In this document: positions 52,487 to 61,835 of the stretch, one piece after another
Position numbering within the stretch: position 1 is the stretch's first letter
Layout of the letters: each line of letters opens with the position of its first letter
Assembly: GCA_016213735.1 (NCBI GenBank)
Contig: JACQZU010000022.1
Coordinates: 123,171-187,170 of the forward strand
Source: Acidobacteriota bacterium
GTDB lineage: Bacteria > Acidobacteriota > Holophagae > Holophagales > Holophagaceae
Reading direction: 5' to 3'
DNA: 64,000 nt
Made by a program: the position numbers and the translations under genes
The notes under the pieces: model-generated
The model's input: the letters and a program-made list of their open reading frames with translations, nothing else
What the model was told of the DNA's origin: nothing
The model's database searches: none

Positions 52487-55360
52487 ATGCAACACCCAAT
52501 CCTGAGAAAAATCACCGGACTCATCGCCACCGCCGCCGTGGCCCTGGCCCTCGTCGGGTGCCGCGGGCCCGCGGGCCAGGATGGCGCCAACGGCACGAAC
52601 GGCTCCAACGGCTCCAACGGCTCCAACGGAGGGATCGGGCCCGCGGGCCCCAGCTTCGCCCTGGACGCCTCGACCTTCACCAAGGAGCAGTGGGGGGAAC
52701 TGACCCTCAAGGGCACCATCACCGGCGTCACCATGGGCACCACGCCCATCGTGAACTTCAAGGTGACCGACGGGAACAACACCCCCCTGAAGGGCCTCGG
52801 ATTTAACGGCAAGGGCTCCACCGATGCCTTCCAGGTCTACCTGAACATGGGATTCTCGGTCGCCAAGCTGATCCCCGCGGATCCGGCCACCGGGGCCCCC
52901 AGCCGGTGGGTCAATTACATCGTCACGGCCAACCCCACCGCCGCCGCCCCCAGCACCTGGAACCCTGGCCGTCCCTCCACGGACAGCATCGGAACGCTGG
53001 TGGACAACGGAGACGGATCCTACCGTTACACCTTCCGCCGCGACATCAGCCTGGCCAAGGCCCAGCTGGACGCCTACACCTACACCGGCAACAACGTGAA
53101 GGCTGACCTGGACGATGTGACCTACGATCCAACCAAAGTCCACCGGATCACCGCCTACGTCGGCGGAACGGCCTGGGGCACCGGCAGCAACAACGCCACC
53201 CGCACCGCCACCGGCGTGCCCTCGGTCGTGGCCAAGTTCCCGGCCAATTTCTTCTACGATTTCATCCCGGCCACGGGCGCCCTGGTCACTTCCGCGAACG
53301 AGCAGCGGGAGATCACATCCACCGACAAATGCTTCAGCTGCCACTCCAAGTTCGAGTTCCACGGTGAAGGCCGGCAGGACACACGGTATTGCGTGATTTG
53401 CCACAACGGCCAGCGCAAATACGGCTACGCCAACGCCACCCTCCCCCTGGATCCCGTCGCAGGCCAGCGGAAGTACCAGGACCAGGCCATGGGCGACTTC
53501 CCCTCCTTCATTCACCGCCTGCACGCAGGCGAGGAATTGAAAGTCCAGGGGTGGAGCTATGCCGGGGTCCGCTACAACGAGATCACCTACCCCCAGGACC
53601 ACCGGAACTGCGTGAAGTGCCATACCAACAGCGCAGCCACCCCCCAGGGCGACAACTGGTTCAAGAAACCCAGCCGCCTCGCCTGCGGCGGCTGCCACGA
53701 CAACATCGTGTGGGCCACGGGCGCGGGACACGGCCCCGCCAACGAGGGCGGCCCGCAGCTCAGCGACCAGAATTGCGTGAACTGCCACAAGGAAGCCGAC
53801 ATCAAGACCTACCACGTTCCCGTGGCGCCGCCGAACACCCAGAGCGCCTGGCACGTGGCCGGCGGCAGTTCCAACACCAACGCCGGGTGGATCGCGGCCT
53901 TCCCCAACAACCTCCCCGCCGGCGCCAGCCGCGTCACCTGGGAGATCAAGAGCCTCACCCTGAACAGCAGCGCCAAGCCCGTCATCGTCTTCCGCTTCGT
54001 CAAGGACGGCCAGGCCGTGGTCTTCAACGACCCCGCCACCAAGACGGAGATGATGGACAATTTCATCGGAGGCCCCAGCGTCTATGTCGCTTGGACCGTT
54101 CCCTATGACGGAATCACCACCCCCGCCGACTGGAACGCCACCACCAGCACCTACCTCAAGAACATCTGGCGCGGGGACGGCAAGGACCAGGGGGGCCGGG
54201 CCATCCAGCCCGCCAACGCCGCCACCCTGGCGGCGGGCACGGGCGCCGACGCCGGCTGGTACGTGCTCACCTTCACGGGCGTCGTCATCCCCAACACCGC
54301 CAGCATGATCACCGCGGGCATCGGCTACACCTACGGCCTCGGCTCCGCGACGCCGAACCCGCCCACGCTGCCCTGGACGGACACCCAGCCCCTGACCCAG
54401 ACCAACGTGCCGGGCTTCCCGCTGAGCCAGTCTCCGACCAACCCCAAGGGGAAGATCGGCGGCCTCCTGGTTCCCGCTCCGAACGCCACCAAGGCCCTCA
54501 CGGGCGCCCTGCCCGCCGGCTGGCCGGCCCCCAACCCGGCCACCAGCTCGGTTCCCTACGCCACCGGCCCGGCCCACGAGACCCGCCGCGCCATGGTGAC
54601 CAACCAGAAGTGCAACGACTGCCACGGGGCCCTGGGCGTCTTCACCGCCAAGAGCTACCACGCCGGGCAGCGCAACGACGCCCCCACCTGCGAGTTCTGC
54701 CACAATGGGCAGCGCGTCAACAGCGGCTGGGGCGTGAACACCAAGGACTTCGTCCACGCCCTCCACGGCGCCGGCAAGCGCGTCAACAAGTATTCGTGGG
54801 AAGCCACGGCAGGGGCAAAATACTGGAACATCACCTACCCGAGCGTGCTGAACAACTGCGAGATCTGCCACGTGCCGGGCTCCTACGACTTCGGCAACAC
54901 CACCAACGCCGGGGAAGTGCCCAACCTCAACTGGACCACCGTGGCCTCGGGCAACTACAAGAGCCCCAACGACAACGGCCGCACCGCCATCGTCGTCATC
55001 ACGGGCAACGAAGTGATCGACTCCAAGGACACCGTGGTCTCGCCCTTCGTCCAGCTCAACAACGACTACGGCGCGAACTTCTCCTACAACGCGGGCACCG
55101 GCGCCACCACGCAGGCCGCCACCACCACCCTGGTGAATTCCCCCTATGTCGCGGCCTGCTCCAACTGCCACGACTCCGTGATGGCCATCAACCACATGAA
55201 GGCCAACGGGGGCTCCTTCTACGCCTCCCGCGGGAGCGTCCAGGCCAACCCGGCGGCCCCCGTGGCCGGCGCGCCCCTGGTCAACAAGGAGCAGTGCTTC
55301 CTCTGCCACTCTGCGGGCAAGATCGCGGACGTGCAGAAGGTCCACATGGAATTCCGGTAA
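52487..55360 (+). CDS. OmcA/MtrC-family decaheme surface lipoprotein cytochrome
   Basis: About 957 aa. The signal peptide ends in lipobox LVGC with Cys25. A Gly-X-Y collagen-like run follows (Gly27 to Gly54). Ten CxxCH motifs occur in two clusters of five: CFSCH, CVICH, CVKCH, CGGCH, CVNCH in the first half and CNDCH, CEFCH, CEICH, CSNCH, CFLCH in the second. Each pentaheme block is preceded by a beta-rich domain, the I-II-III-IV layout of MtrC and OmcA. HNGQR follows a heme in both blocks, showing an internal duplication. Such proteins sit on the outside of the outer membrane and pass electrons to minerals, electrodes or shuttles. AAGGAG lies upstream of ATG 52487. Confidence 0.93.
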   Translation: MQHPILRKITGLIATAAVALALVGCRGPAGQDGANGTNGSNGSNGSNGGIGPAGPSFALDASTFTKEQWGELTLKGTITGVTMGTTPIVNFKVTDGNNTPLKGLGFNGKGSTDAFQVYLNMGFSVAKLIPADPATGAPSRWVNYIVTANPTAAAPSTWNPGRPSTDSIGTLVDNGDGSYRYTFRRDISLAKAQLDAYTYTGNNVKADLDDVTYDPTKVHRITAYVGGTAWGTGSNNATRTATGVPSVVAKFPANFFYDFIPATGALVTSANEQREITSTDKCFSCHSKFEFHGEGRQDTRYCVICHNGQRKYGYANATLPLDPVAGQRKYQDQAMGDFPSFIHRLHAGEELKVQGWSYAGVRYNEITYPQDHRNCVKCHTNSAATPQGDNWFKKPSRLACGGCHDNIVWATGAGHGPANEGGPQLSDQNCVNCHKEADIKTYHVPVAPPNTQSAWHVAGGSSNTNAGWIAAFPNNLPAGASRVTWEIKSLTLNSSAKPVIVFRFVKDGQAVVFNDPATKTEMMDNFIGGPSVYVAWTVPYDGITTPADWNATTSTYLKNIWRGDGKDQGGRAIQPANAATLAAGTGADAGWYVLTFTGVVIPNTASMITAGIGYTYGLGSATPNPPTLPWTDTQPLTQTNVPGFPLSQSPTNPKGKIGGLLVPAPNATKALTGALPAGWPAPNPATSSVPYATGPAHETRRAMVTNQKCNDCHGALGVFTAKSYHAGQRNDAPTCEFCHNGQRVNSGWGVNTKDFVHALHGAGKRVNKYSWEATAGAKYWNITYPSVLNNCEICHVPGSYDFGNTTNAGEVPNLNWTTVASGNYKSPNDNGRTAIVVITGNEVIDSKDTVVSPFVQLNNDYGANFSYNAGTGATTQAATTTLVNSPYVAACSNCHDSVMAINHMKANGGSFYASRGSVQANPAAPVAGAPLVNKEQCFLCHSAGKIADVQKVHMEFR

Positions 55361-55367
55361 TGGCCCC

Positions 55368-55433
55368 GCGGAGCCGGAATCCGGCTCCGCACCTTGTGCG
55401 AATGGACCCGGGCGTGCGAGCGCCCGGGTCCTT
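55368..55433 (+). terminator. Two hairpins after the decaheme gene
   Basis: A 10-bp perfect stem (55368-55377/55381-55390, 3-nt loop) is followed by another 10-bp stem (55405-55414/55421-55430, 6-nt loop) and CTTT. They probably end the cytochrome operon. Confidence 0.75.
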
Positions 55434-55508
55434 TGCCTGCCCTCGGGTCGCGCACTCCAGCCCCGTGGATGGGCACAGCCCACGGTAGTCTTGGAGGAGA
55501 GGATTCCC

Positions 55509-56021
55509 ATGGCCCGCCCCCTGCATTCCCTGTTCCTGGCCCCCCTGTTGGCCCTCGCGGCCGCGGCCCAGGAAAACCCCAGCCGGAACCAGGCTGCACC
55601 CACGACTCCGCCTCCCGCCTCCGGGGCCAAGGGGAAGGGCACGGTGAAGGCCCCGGCGTCGCCCAAGAGCGACCCGCGGGGAACCCGGAAAAAGCTCCCA
55701 TCCCTCCACGAACCCGACCCCAAGACGGGGCTGGACCCGGTGGTGGCCGCCCAGGCCCAGATCAAGAAGCAGATGAAGGCCCAGACGCCGCGTTCCAAGC
55801 CTCGACCCCCCGAGAGCTACCTGGACATCAACACCGCCTCCCGGGAGGAGCTGAAAAAGCTCCCCGGCGTCACCGACGAACTGGCGGGAAAGATCATGGC
55901 CGGGCGCCCCTACCCGACCAAATCGAAGCTCATTTCCGGAAACATCCTCTCCATGGATGTCTATGCAGGGATCAAGGACCGCATCGCGGCCGTGCAACCC
56001 GGGGCTCGCAAGGCGCCCTAG
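55509..56021 (+). CDS. Exported helix-hairpin-helix (ComEA-like) protein
   Basis: A 170-aa protein with signal peptide (LHSLFLAPLLALAAAAQ), a long Pro/Lys/Ser-rich disordered region (about 20-100) and a C-terminal helix-hairpin-helix domain (YLDINTASREELKKLPGVTDELAGKIMAGRPY, then a second partial repeat SKLISGNILSMDVYAGIKDRI). This HhH is the ComEA type that binds DNA in the periplasm, but here it is attached to a basic linker and not a membrane anchor. ATG 55509 is chosen for the leader; AGAGGA is upstream. The TAG stop is shared in a CTAG with the convergent rlpA stop. Confidence 0.8.
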   Translation: MARPLHSLFLAPLLALAAAAQENPSRNQAAPTTPPPASGAKGKGTVKAPASPKSDPRGTRKKLPSLHEPDPKTGLDPVVAAQAQIKKQMKAQTPRSKPRPPESYLDINTASREELKKLPGVTDELAGKIMAGRPYPTKSKLISGNILSMDVYAGIKDRIAAVQPGARKAP

Positions 56022-56734
56022 CGCACCCGGGTGACGAAGGGATCCACGCCGAGGCCCCGCAGGCGGCGGGCCAGGTCCCGCGCGGCGCGCTCGGCCTCCT
56101 CCCGGGACTCGAAGCGCCCCGCCCGGATCCGCTTCACGCCGGGCCGGGCGGACACCTCCTGGTGGGTCACCTCCAGACCGAGGTTTCGCAGCTCTTCGGA
56201 AAGCCGTCCGATGTTGGCGGGGTCAGAGAGGGCCGCCACCTGGACGGTGAAGGGATCCTCCCGGTCCGCGCGGGGGTCCAGGGCGGCGGGGGCTCCGCCG
56301 GCATCCACGCTGCGGATGCGGACCCGGGCGATCCCGGCTCCGAGGAAGCCGAGTTCCTGCGCTCCAGCCCTGGAGGCGTCCAGGATCCGGCCGTGGGCGA
56401 AGGGGCCGCGGTCGTTCACGCGAAGCACGGCCCTGCGCCCGTTGGCCAGGTTTTCCACTTCAAGGTACGTCCCCAGGGGGAGGGTCCGGTGGGCGCAGGT
56501 GAGCTTGGAGGGATCAAAGATCTCCCCGCTGGCGGTGGGCCGTCCGGCGAAGCCGTCGCCGGCGCCGCCGTACCAACTGGCCTCTCCCACCTCCTCGTAG
56601 GCGCCCCCGGGGGAGCCGCTCCGGAGCCCCCGGGGGCCGCTGCGGGGGCGGGCGCAGGCGGCCATGAGAAGGATGCAGGCCAGGATCCCCAGGGTCGCGC
56701 AACACCGGAGCCGCAGGGTGGGCCCGGGGTTCAT
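56018..56734 (-). CDS. RlpA-like lipoprotein with DPBB and SPOR domains
   Basis: A 238-aa lipoprotein (LMAAC lipobox). The double-psi beta-barrel part (GEASWYGGAGDGFAGRPTASGEIFDPSKLTCAHRTLPLGTYLEVEN...VRVNDRGPFAHGRILDAS) is that of RlpA, a lytic transglycosylase cleaving denuded peptidoglycan. A C-terminal SPOR domain (DPFTVQVAALSDPANIGRLSEELRNLG) binds such glycans at the septum. The conserved Asp of the NDRGPF motif is present. It is the last gene of the run tyrS, DUF4388 gene, rlpA. Confidence 0.9.
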   Translation of the reverse strand: MNPGPTLRLRCCATLGILACILLMAACARPRSGPRGLRSGSPGGAYEEVGEASWYGGAGDGFAGRPTASGEIFDPSKLTCAHRTLPLGTYLEVENLANGRRAVLRVNDRGPFAHGRILDASRAGAQELGFLGAGIARVRIRSVDAGGAPAALDPRADREDPFTVQVAALSDPANIGRLSEELRNLGLEVTHQEVSARPGVKRIRAGRFESREEAERAARDLARRLRGLGVDPFVTRVR

Positions 56735-56756
56735 GCGGCCCGGCCTCTTCCGGATC

Positions 56757-58439
56757 TCACTCCGGGATCTCCGCGATCTGGAAGGCCCGGGGGGGGTCGG
56801 AGCGGAAGGCGGAGGGCAGTCCGGGAACCACTTTCTCCGCCGCCGCCCTGGAGGAATAGTGGCCCAGGAAGACCTGGTAGCAGGTGCGGCCGTCCCGCAT
56901 CTTCAGGGGTCTGAGGAAGAGATCGGCCTTGCGCCCCTCCAGGAGACCCGCCGCCTTCTGGAGGGTCTCCTTCTGGCAGGCGATCTCCAGGCGGAGGGAC
57001 CAGTCGGAGCGAGGCAGGGTCCTGAGGTAGCGGGTTCCCTGCTCCAGCGCGGTCTCCAGATCCCCGTCCCGAAGGGCCGCCAGGCGCGCGGCCTCCGTGA
57101 TGGATACGGGCCGTGCGGGCTTTTCCGCGGGCGGCGGCTCAGGTCTGGTTTCGGGTCGGGCCTCGGGCTTGGGCTCCGGGTTTGCCGGGGCCGGGGCCGG
57201 GACCGCAGGCACGGGGGGTTCCGAAGCGCGGGGGGCCGGGGCGGGCGCAGGCCTCGGTTCAGCGGGGGAAGCGGGCCGGGCCCGGCCTCGGCGCATGAAC
57301 CACAGGCCTCCGAGGACCCCCGCCGCGAGGAGGACCAGGGCGGCCAGGATCAGCCCGGGGCGACGGCGGGCCGGTGGCTGGGCTTCCGGGAGGGGTTCGG
57401 AGGCGGGGGGCTCGGGAGGTTGCACGGGCAGAGGCGGCTCCTCCTCCGCGGGAGGGGTCCAGGAATCCTGAGCGGGGGGAGGGTCCAGGAGTTCGGTGGG
57501 TACCTCGATGCGCCCCGTGATGATGTTCCAGGCGGGGGCCTCCTCGCCGGCGAGGAATTCCTCCTCCGCATCCGCGTCGGAGCCTCCGGGTTCGGGAAGC
57601 CGGTCCAGGGACTCGGAGAGGTGCTCCAGGTTCGTCGTGGGCCGCTCGGCGGCCTGGATGGCGGCCACGAGGGTCGGGGGGGCCTCCTCCTGGGGCAGGG
57701 GAAGCGGGGGCGTCATGGCCTCGGGCTCGGCCGCCAGGGCGAGGTCCAGGGCCGTCCGGTCCAGGGGCGGCAGTTCGTGGAGCCGGGCCCAGCCCATTTC
57801 CCGCAGGAAGAGGGCGAGGGCCCCCACCCGCATGGGCTCGCTTCCGCTTTCCCGGGACAGCTCCAGGAGGGTCCGCGCCCCGTCCAGCAGGGGTGGAAGC
57901 CGGGACAGGTCGGGAGGCAGGGTGATGTCGGAAAGGCGCCGCCCCTCCAGCACGACCACCTGGTTGAGGGGCCCCAGGAATTCCAGCAGACGCTCGCGGT
58001 CCTGGAGGGCCAGGATGCCATTGAGGAGCAGGCTCGGTGTGTCGAAGGGAAGGCGGACCACATTGGGTTCCAGTTCCTTCGCCTCGAAATCGGGCTCCAG
58101 GTCCGGGGTCCCCAGGGCCGAGCCCACCACGCGCTCCACCTGGGCCCGGGCCACTTCCAGCAGGTCCCGCTGGGTGATGAAGCCCATGTCGATGAGGTTC
58201 TTACCGATGGAAAGGCCCGCCTTGAGGTTGGCCATGGCGTAGTCCAGCTGGGCCTGGGTGATCTTGCCCCGCTCCACCAGGAGGTTCGTGAGACGGTCCC
58301 GCTGGTGGGTGCTCTGGGCGAAGACGATGTCCCCCGAGTCGAGGAACACGCTGCGGACGGGCTCCTTCCCAAGGCGCCACACCCCCGTGGCCCTGGCACG
58401 GTGCCGGGCGCAGAGGTCCTTGAGGGCCAGGAGACTCAT
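56757..58439 (-). CDS. DUF4388-domain membrane protein with SPOR-like C terminus
   Basis: About 560 aa. The N-terminal region (about 1-110; [44 protein letters not shown]) is the DUF4388/PATAN type found in bacterial signalling proteins, with a repeated 'GKIT..QLDYAM' segment. An acidic/proline linker follows, then one transmembrane helix ([20 protein letters not shown]), a Pro/Ala-rich stretch and a C-terminal SPOR-like domain ([19 protein letters not shown]). The proline-rich part after the helix suggests a periplasmic arm. It overlaps tyrS as ATGA (58436-58439) and precedes rlpA by 22 bases, so it may connect cell-envelope or division state with cytoplasmic signalling. Confidence 0.8.
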   Translation of the reverse strand: MSLLALKDLCARHRARATGVWRLGKEPVRSVFLDSGDIVFAQSTHQRDRLTNLLVERGKITQAQLDYAMANLKAGLSIGKNLIDMGFITQRDLLEVARAQVERVVGSALGTPDLEPDFEAKELEPNVVRLPFDTPSLLLNGILALQDRERLLEFLGPLNQVVVLEGRRLSDITLPPDLSRLPPLLDGARTLLELSRESGSEPMRVGALALFLREMGWARLHELPPLDRTALDLALAAEPEAMTPPLPLPQEEAPPTLVAAIQAAERPTTNLEHLSESLDRLPEPGGSDADAEEEFLAGEEAPAWNIITGRIEVPTELLDPPPAQDSWTPPAEEEPPLPVQPPEPPASEPLPEAQPPARRRPGLILAALVLLAAGVLGGLWFMRRGRARPASPAEPRPAPAPAPRASEPPVPAVPAPAPANPEPKPEARPETRPEPPPAEKPARPVSITEAARLAALRDGDLETALEQGTRYLRTLPRSDWSLRLEIACQKETLQKAAGLLEGRKADLFLRPLKMRDGRTCYQVFLGHYSSRAAAEKVVPGLPSAFRSDPPRAFQIAEIPE

Positions 58440-59626
58440 CGCACCACCCAGCGTTCCAGGCGGAGCTTTCCGACCTTCACGAGGTGCCTGGAACCCGGGA
58501 GGAGTCCCAGGCGCAATCCGGGGTCCTCGACCTTCAGTCCGTCCAGGGTCACTGCCCCCTGCTGCACGAGGCGCTCGGCCTCCTTGCGGGAGGCCGCAAG
58601 ACCGCGCTCCACAAGAAGCTTCACCAGGGGCACCGCGCCGTCGGTGGGAGGCACCTCCACCTCCGGGGCGTCGCCCAGGGTGCGTTCCGAGAAGCGTCGC
58701 ACCCATCGTTCCTCAGCCTCCCGCCCGGCAGCGGCGCCGTGGAACTGGCCCACGATTTCCCGGCCCAAGGCCTTTTTCGCCTCCATGGGGTGCCCGGCCT
58801 TCATCGCATCGATCTCCGCGGGGAGGCGGTCCGTGAGCAGGAGCCACCAGTCCCACATCACGGCGTCCGGAATGCTCATGGCCTTGCCGAACTGGGTGTC
58901 GGCGTCCTCCAGGAAGCCGATGTAGTTGCCCAGGGACTTGCCCATCTTCTCGATCCCGTCCGTGCCGACCAGCAGCGGCACGGTCAGGACGATCTGGGGC
59001 GGCTGGCCGTAGGCCTCCTGGAGGATGCGGCCCTGCATGAGGTTGAAGAGCTGGTCGTTGCCCCCCAGCTCCACGTCGGCCTCCAGGGCCACGGAATCGT
59101 AGGCCTGGGAGATGGGGTAGAGCAGTTCGTGGATGGAGATGGGCTCCCGGGCGTCCAGCCGCTTCTGGAAATCCTTGCGCTCGAGCATCTGCGCCAGGGT
59201 GAAGCGGGAGGTCAGGCGGATCCACTGTTCGCCCCGGAATTCCCCGAACCACTCGCTGTTGAAGCGGATGACCGTCCGCTGGGGATCCAGAACCTTGAAG
59301 ACCTGGGCCTTGTACGTTTCGGCGTTGGCGAGGACCTCCTCCCGGGACAGGGGCGGACGGGTGGCCTTTTTCCCGGTGGGGTCCCCGATCAGACCCGTGA
59401 AGTCCCCGATGAGGAAGGTGACTTCGTGCCCCAGCTGCTGGAACTGCGCCATCTTGCGAAGAAGCACGCCATGCCCCAGGTGGAGGTCCGGGGCCGTGGG
59501 GTCGAAACCGGCCTTCACCCGAAGGGGGCGCCCTCCCCTGAGGCGCGCCTCCAGCTGCTCCGGGGAATGACACGTGACGGAGCCCTTGAGGAGCAGGGCC
59601 AGGGCGTCCTGGGCGGCGGTCGGCAT
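58436..59626 (-). CDS. tyrS: Tyrosyl-tRNA synthetase
   Basis: A 396-aa class I synthetase. The HIGH-like motif is in [18 protein letters not shown], tyrosine-binding and AMP-binding residues in [27 protein letters not shown], and the KMSKS loop is KMGKS. The C terminus has an S4-type RNA-binding domain ([20 protein letters not shown]). It charges tRNA-Tyr. ATG 59626 fits the family; the frame extends to 59941 through non-coding sequence. It heads the transcription unit with the DUF4388 gene and rlpA. Confidence 0.95.
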   Translation of the reverse strand: MPTAAQDALALLLKGSVTCHSPEQLEARLRGGRPLRVKAGFDPTAPDLHLGHGVLLRKMAQFQQLGHEVTFLIGDFTGLIGDPTGKKATRPPLSREEVLANAETYKAQVFKVLDPQRTVIRFNSEWFGEFRGEQWIRLTSRFTLAQMLERKDFQKRLDAREPISIHELLYPISQAYDSVALEADVELGGNDQLFNLMQGRILQEAYGQPPQIVLTVPLLVGTDGIEKMGKSLGNYIGFLEDADTQFGKAMSIPDAVMWDWWLLLTDRLPAEIDAMKAGHPMEAKKALGREIVGQFHGAAAGREAEERWVRRFSERTLGDAPEVEVPPTDGAVPLVKLLVERGLAASRKEAERLVQQGAVTLDGLKVEDPGLRLGLLPGSRHLVKVGKLRLERWVVR

Positions 59627-60007
59627 TCCACATCTTCGCGTAAAGAGGAGGGGGAATCCAGGCGGCACCGGGTCGGAGCACCGAGGCCGTGGCCCGACCA
59701 TGGTGGCCGGCCCCCAGGTGGAGGTGTCCCCTCCGAGGGCAAGGGGAACGGGCCTTCCCCGGTGTCCCGGCGGATCGAAACGCCAGCGACCTCCTGAGGA
59801 AACGCGGGTACCGGGAGGCGGGTGAGGCAGGACCACCAAGGTAAGGTTCGGAAGGGCGGGCTGGGCAGGATCCGAACCCACAATCCCTTCCACCCTTTCA
59901 TGAAACATTCGAAAAAGGGCTCTCCGGCATGTCCGGGCCACGCCTGGACGAGGGGGCTGGGGAATGCGGCGTTCCCGGCGGCCCTCCCCGGACGAGGGCC
60001 GGCGACT
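59627..60007. other. Upstream region of tyrS, no gene seen
   Basis: About 380 bp between tyrS and the small membrane protein gene on the same strand. A minus-strand stretch at about 59860-59900 resembles the T-arm end of a tRNA (GGGTTCGGATCC), but the rest of a tRNA is absent. No T-box leader could be recognised. The tyrS promoter must lie here; no clear hexamers. Confidence 0.4.
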
Positions 60008-60493
60008 TCACTGCACCCGGATCATCACCAGTTGCCCGTTCTCCCACTGGGAATCGATCCGCGTTCCCCGGTCGTTCCGGTAGCCCAACTCGACGTTCCG
60101 GAAGCCTCCGGAGGCCTCGATGGTCATGCTGATCCGGCCGGTGAAGACGCTGGGGGCCTTCTCCGGCAGGGGCTCCAGGCGCGGCCGCCAGGATTCGGCG
60201 GCGGCCAGGAAGGCCTCCTCGGTGGGGTGATCCCGGGCCAGCCGGGGATTCTGTCGGTACAGCTCCGCGGCTCCCGCCTCGGTCCGGAGCTGGTCCACCG
60301 CCTTGCGGAGGGCCGGCCACTCCCTGGCCTCCATCTGCCGCCCCACCACCGTGGCGCCCACCCCCGCGGCCACGGCGCAGCTTCCGACCACCAGCAGCAG
60401 GACCACCCCGCAGCCGATGGCCACCTTGGCCCCGGTGCCCAAACCCTTCTTCGGGGCGGGCAGGCCCGCGTTGTCCCAGCTGGAGTCCACCAT
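60008..60493 (-). CDS. Small single-pass membrane protein of unknown function
   Basis: A 161-aa protein with a cytoplasmic N terminus (about 20 residues), one transmembrane helix (VAIGCGVVLLLVVGSCAVAAGVGATVV) and a soluble C-terminal domain outside (about 55-161) ending in beta strands (FRNVELGYRNDRGTRIDSQWENGQLVMIRVQ). No known domain is recognised. ATG 60493 is chosen over TTG 60499 because GAGG lies at a good distance. It follows the PhoH-family gene by ten bases and is probably co-transcribed with it. Confidence 0.65.
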   Translation of the reverse strand: MVDSSWDNAGLPAPKKGLGTGAKVAIGCGVVLLLVVGSCAVAAGVGATVVGRQMEAREWPALRKAVDQLRTEAGAAELYRQNPRLARDHPTEEAFLAAAESWRPRLEPLPEKAPSVFTGRISMTIEASGGFRNVELGYRNDRGTRIDSQWENGQLVMIRVQ

Positions 60494-60503
60494 CCTCAAG
60501 CCC

Positions 60504-61835
60504 TCAGAGCAGGTTGCTCGCCAACTCGGCCATTCGGCTGCGTTCCCCCTTGAGCAGGGTCACGTGGCCGCTCAGGTCGAGCTCCTTGAAGTGCTCCGCC
60601 AGGAAGCTGAGGCCGTTGGTGGCGGAATCCACGTAGGGGTTGTCGATCTGGTAGGGGTCCCCCGTGAGGACCACCTTGGTGCCGTCCCCGGCCCGGGTGA
60701 GGATGGTCTTCACCTCGTGGGGCGTGAGGTTCTGGGCCTCGTCCACGATGATGTACTGGTTGGGGATGCTGCGGCCCCGGATGTAGGTGAGGGGCTCCAC
60801 GCTGAGGTAGCCTCCCTCTTCCAGCTGGCCCGAGGTCATGGAGGCCCGGCGGCGCATCTCCATGTTGGCTGCCACGATGAAGTCCAGGTTGTCGTAGATC
60901 GGCTGCATGTAGGGCCGCAGCTTCTCGCCGATGTCCCCCGGAAGGTAGCCCAGGTCCCGGCCCATGGGCATGACGGGACGGCTGACCAGGAGGCGGTTGT
61001 AGCGCTCCTCGTCCACGACCTGCTGGAGGCCCGCCGCGATGGCCAGGAGGGTCTTGCCCGTGCCCGCCTTGCCCACGAGGGTCACCACCTGCACCGAGTC
61101 GTCCAGGAGCAGGTCCAGGGCGAACTGCTGTTCCCGGTTCCGGGCCTTCACCCCCCAGGGGGGCATCTCCAGGCGCCGGAGGGGCTTGAGGGTCCGGTCG
61201 GAGGCGTAGTAGCGGCCCAGGGCGGTGTGGCTGGGGTTGGTCTGGTCCACCAGGGTCACGAACTGGTTGGGGTGGAGCTCCAGTTCCTCCCCGGGGGCCA
61301 CCCCGCCGTCGAAGAGCAGGTTCATCTTCTCCGGGCCCACCTCCCAGGTGGCCATGCCCGAGTAGAGCTCTTCCACGTCCACCCGGTCCGTGGTGTAGTC
61401 CTCGGCCTTGAGGCCCATGGCGTCGGCCTTGATCCGGAGGTTGGTGTCCTTGGTGACCAGGACCACCTTCTCCTTGCGCACCTTCAGCAGTTCCTGCGCG
61501 CAGCCCAGGATGTGGTTGTCCACCTTGTGCTTGTCCAGGCTGAAGAAGCTGATGTCCGAGAGGTGCGTGGTGACGTCCACCTTGAGGGAGCCGCCCCCCT
61601 CCAGCTTCACGCCCTGGCTGAGGCTGCCCTGGGCCCGCAGGCGGTCCATGACCCGGGACACATTGCGGGCGTTGCGTCCGATCTCGGTCTGGTCCTTCTT
61701 GAAATGGTCGATCTCCTCGATCACGACGATGGGGATGACCACATCGTGCTCCTGGAAATGGAAGATCGCCTTGGGATCGTGCAACAGGACATTCGTGTCC
61801 AGGACGAAGACCTTCTTGCTGGAAGCGGCCACCAC
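60504..61835 (-). CDS. PIN-PhoH (PhoH2-type) ATPase/ribonuclease
   Basis: A 443-aa protein. The N-terminal PIN nuclease domain (about 5-150) begins KVFVLDTNVLLHDP, with further acidic residues in VVIEEIDHFK and LVTKDTNLRIKA. The C-terminal PhoH domain has Walker A GKAGTGKT, Walker B VDEAQNLTP and LTGDPYQIDNPYVD. PhoH2 proteins are sequence-specific RNA helicase/ribonucleases, sometimes part of toxin-antitoxin systems; no antitoxin gene is seen here. It is transcribed away from the prolyl oligopeptidase gene. Confidence 0.92.
   Translation of the reverse strand: MVAASSKKVFVLDTNVLLHDPKAIFHFQEHDVVIPIVVIEEIDHFKKDQTEIGRNARNVSRVMDRLRAQGSLSQGVKLEGGGSLKVDVTTHLSDISFFSLDKHKVDNHILGCAQELLKVRKEKVVLVTKDTNLRIKADAMGLKAEDYTTDRVDVEELYSGMATWEVGPEKMNLLFDGGVAPGEELELHPNQFVTLVDQTNPSHTALGRYYASDRTLKPLRRLEMPPWGVKARNREQQFALDLLLDDSVQVVTLVGKAGTGKTLLAIAAGLQQVVDEERYNRLLVSRPVMPMGRDLGYLPGDIGEKLRPYMQPIYDNLDFIVAANMEMRRRASMTSGQLEEGGYLSVEPLTYIRGRSIPNQYIIVDEAQNLTPHEVKTILTRAGDGTKVVLTGDPYQIDNPYVDSATNGLSFLAEHFKELDLSGHVTLLKGERSRMAELASNLL

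Noticed and set aside
59860-59905. Minus-strand sequence resembling the T-arm and acceptor end of a tRNA upstream of tyrS
   Set aside because: The possible T stem needs wobble pairs, and no matching 5' acceptor strand or anticodon arm is found in the next 100 bases, so a tRNA gene is not supported; at most it is a remnant.
59627-60007. T-box leader for tyrS
   Set aside because: An AGGGTGGAAG string occurs on the minus strand, but the ACCGCG part of the T-box sequence and the terminator/antiterminator pair are missing.
60504-61835. PhoH2 as part of a toxin-antitoxin pair
   Set aside because: No small gene overlaps or lies directly upstream of the PIN-PhoH gene; the only close neighbour is a downstream membrane protein.
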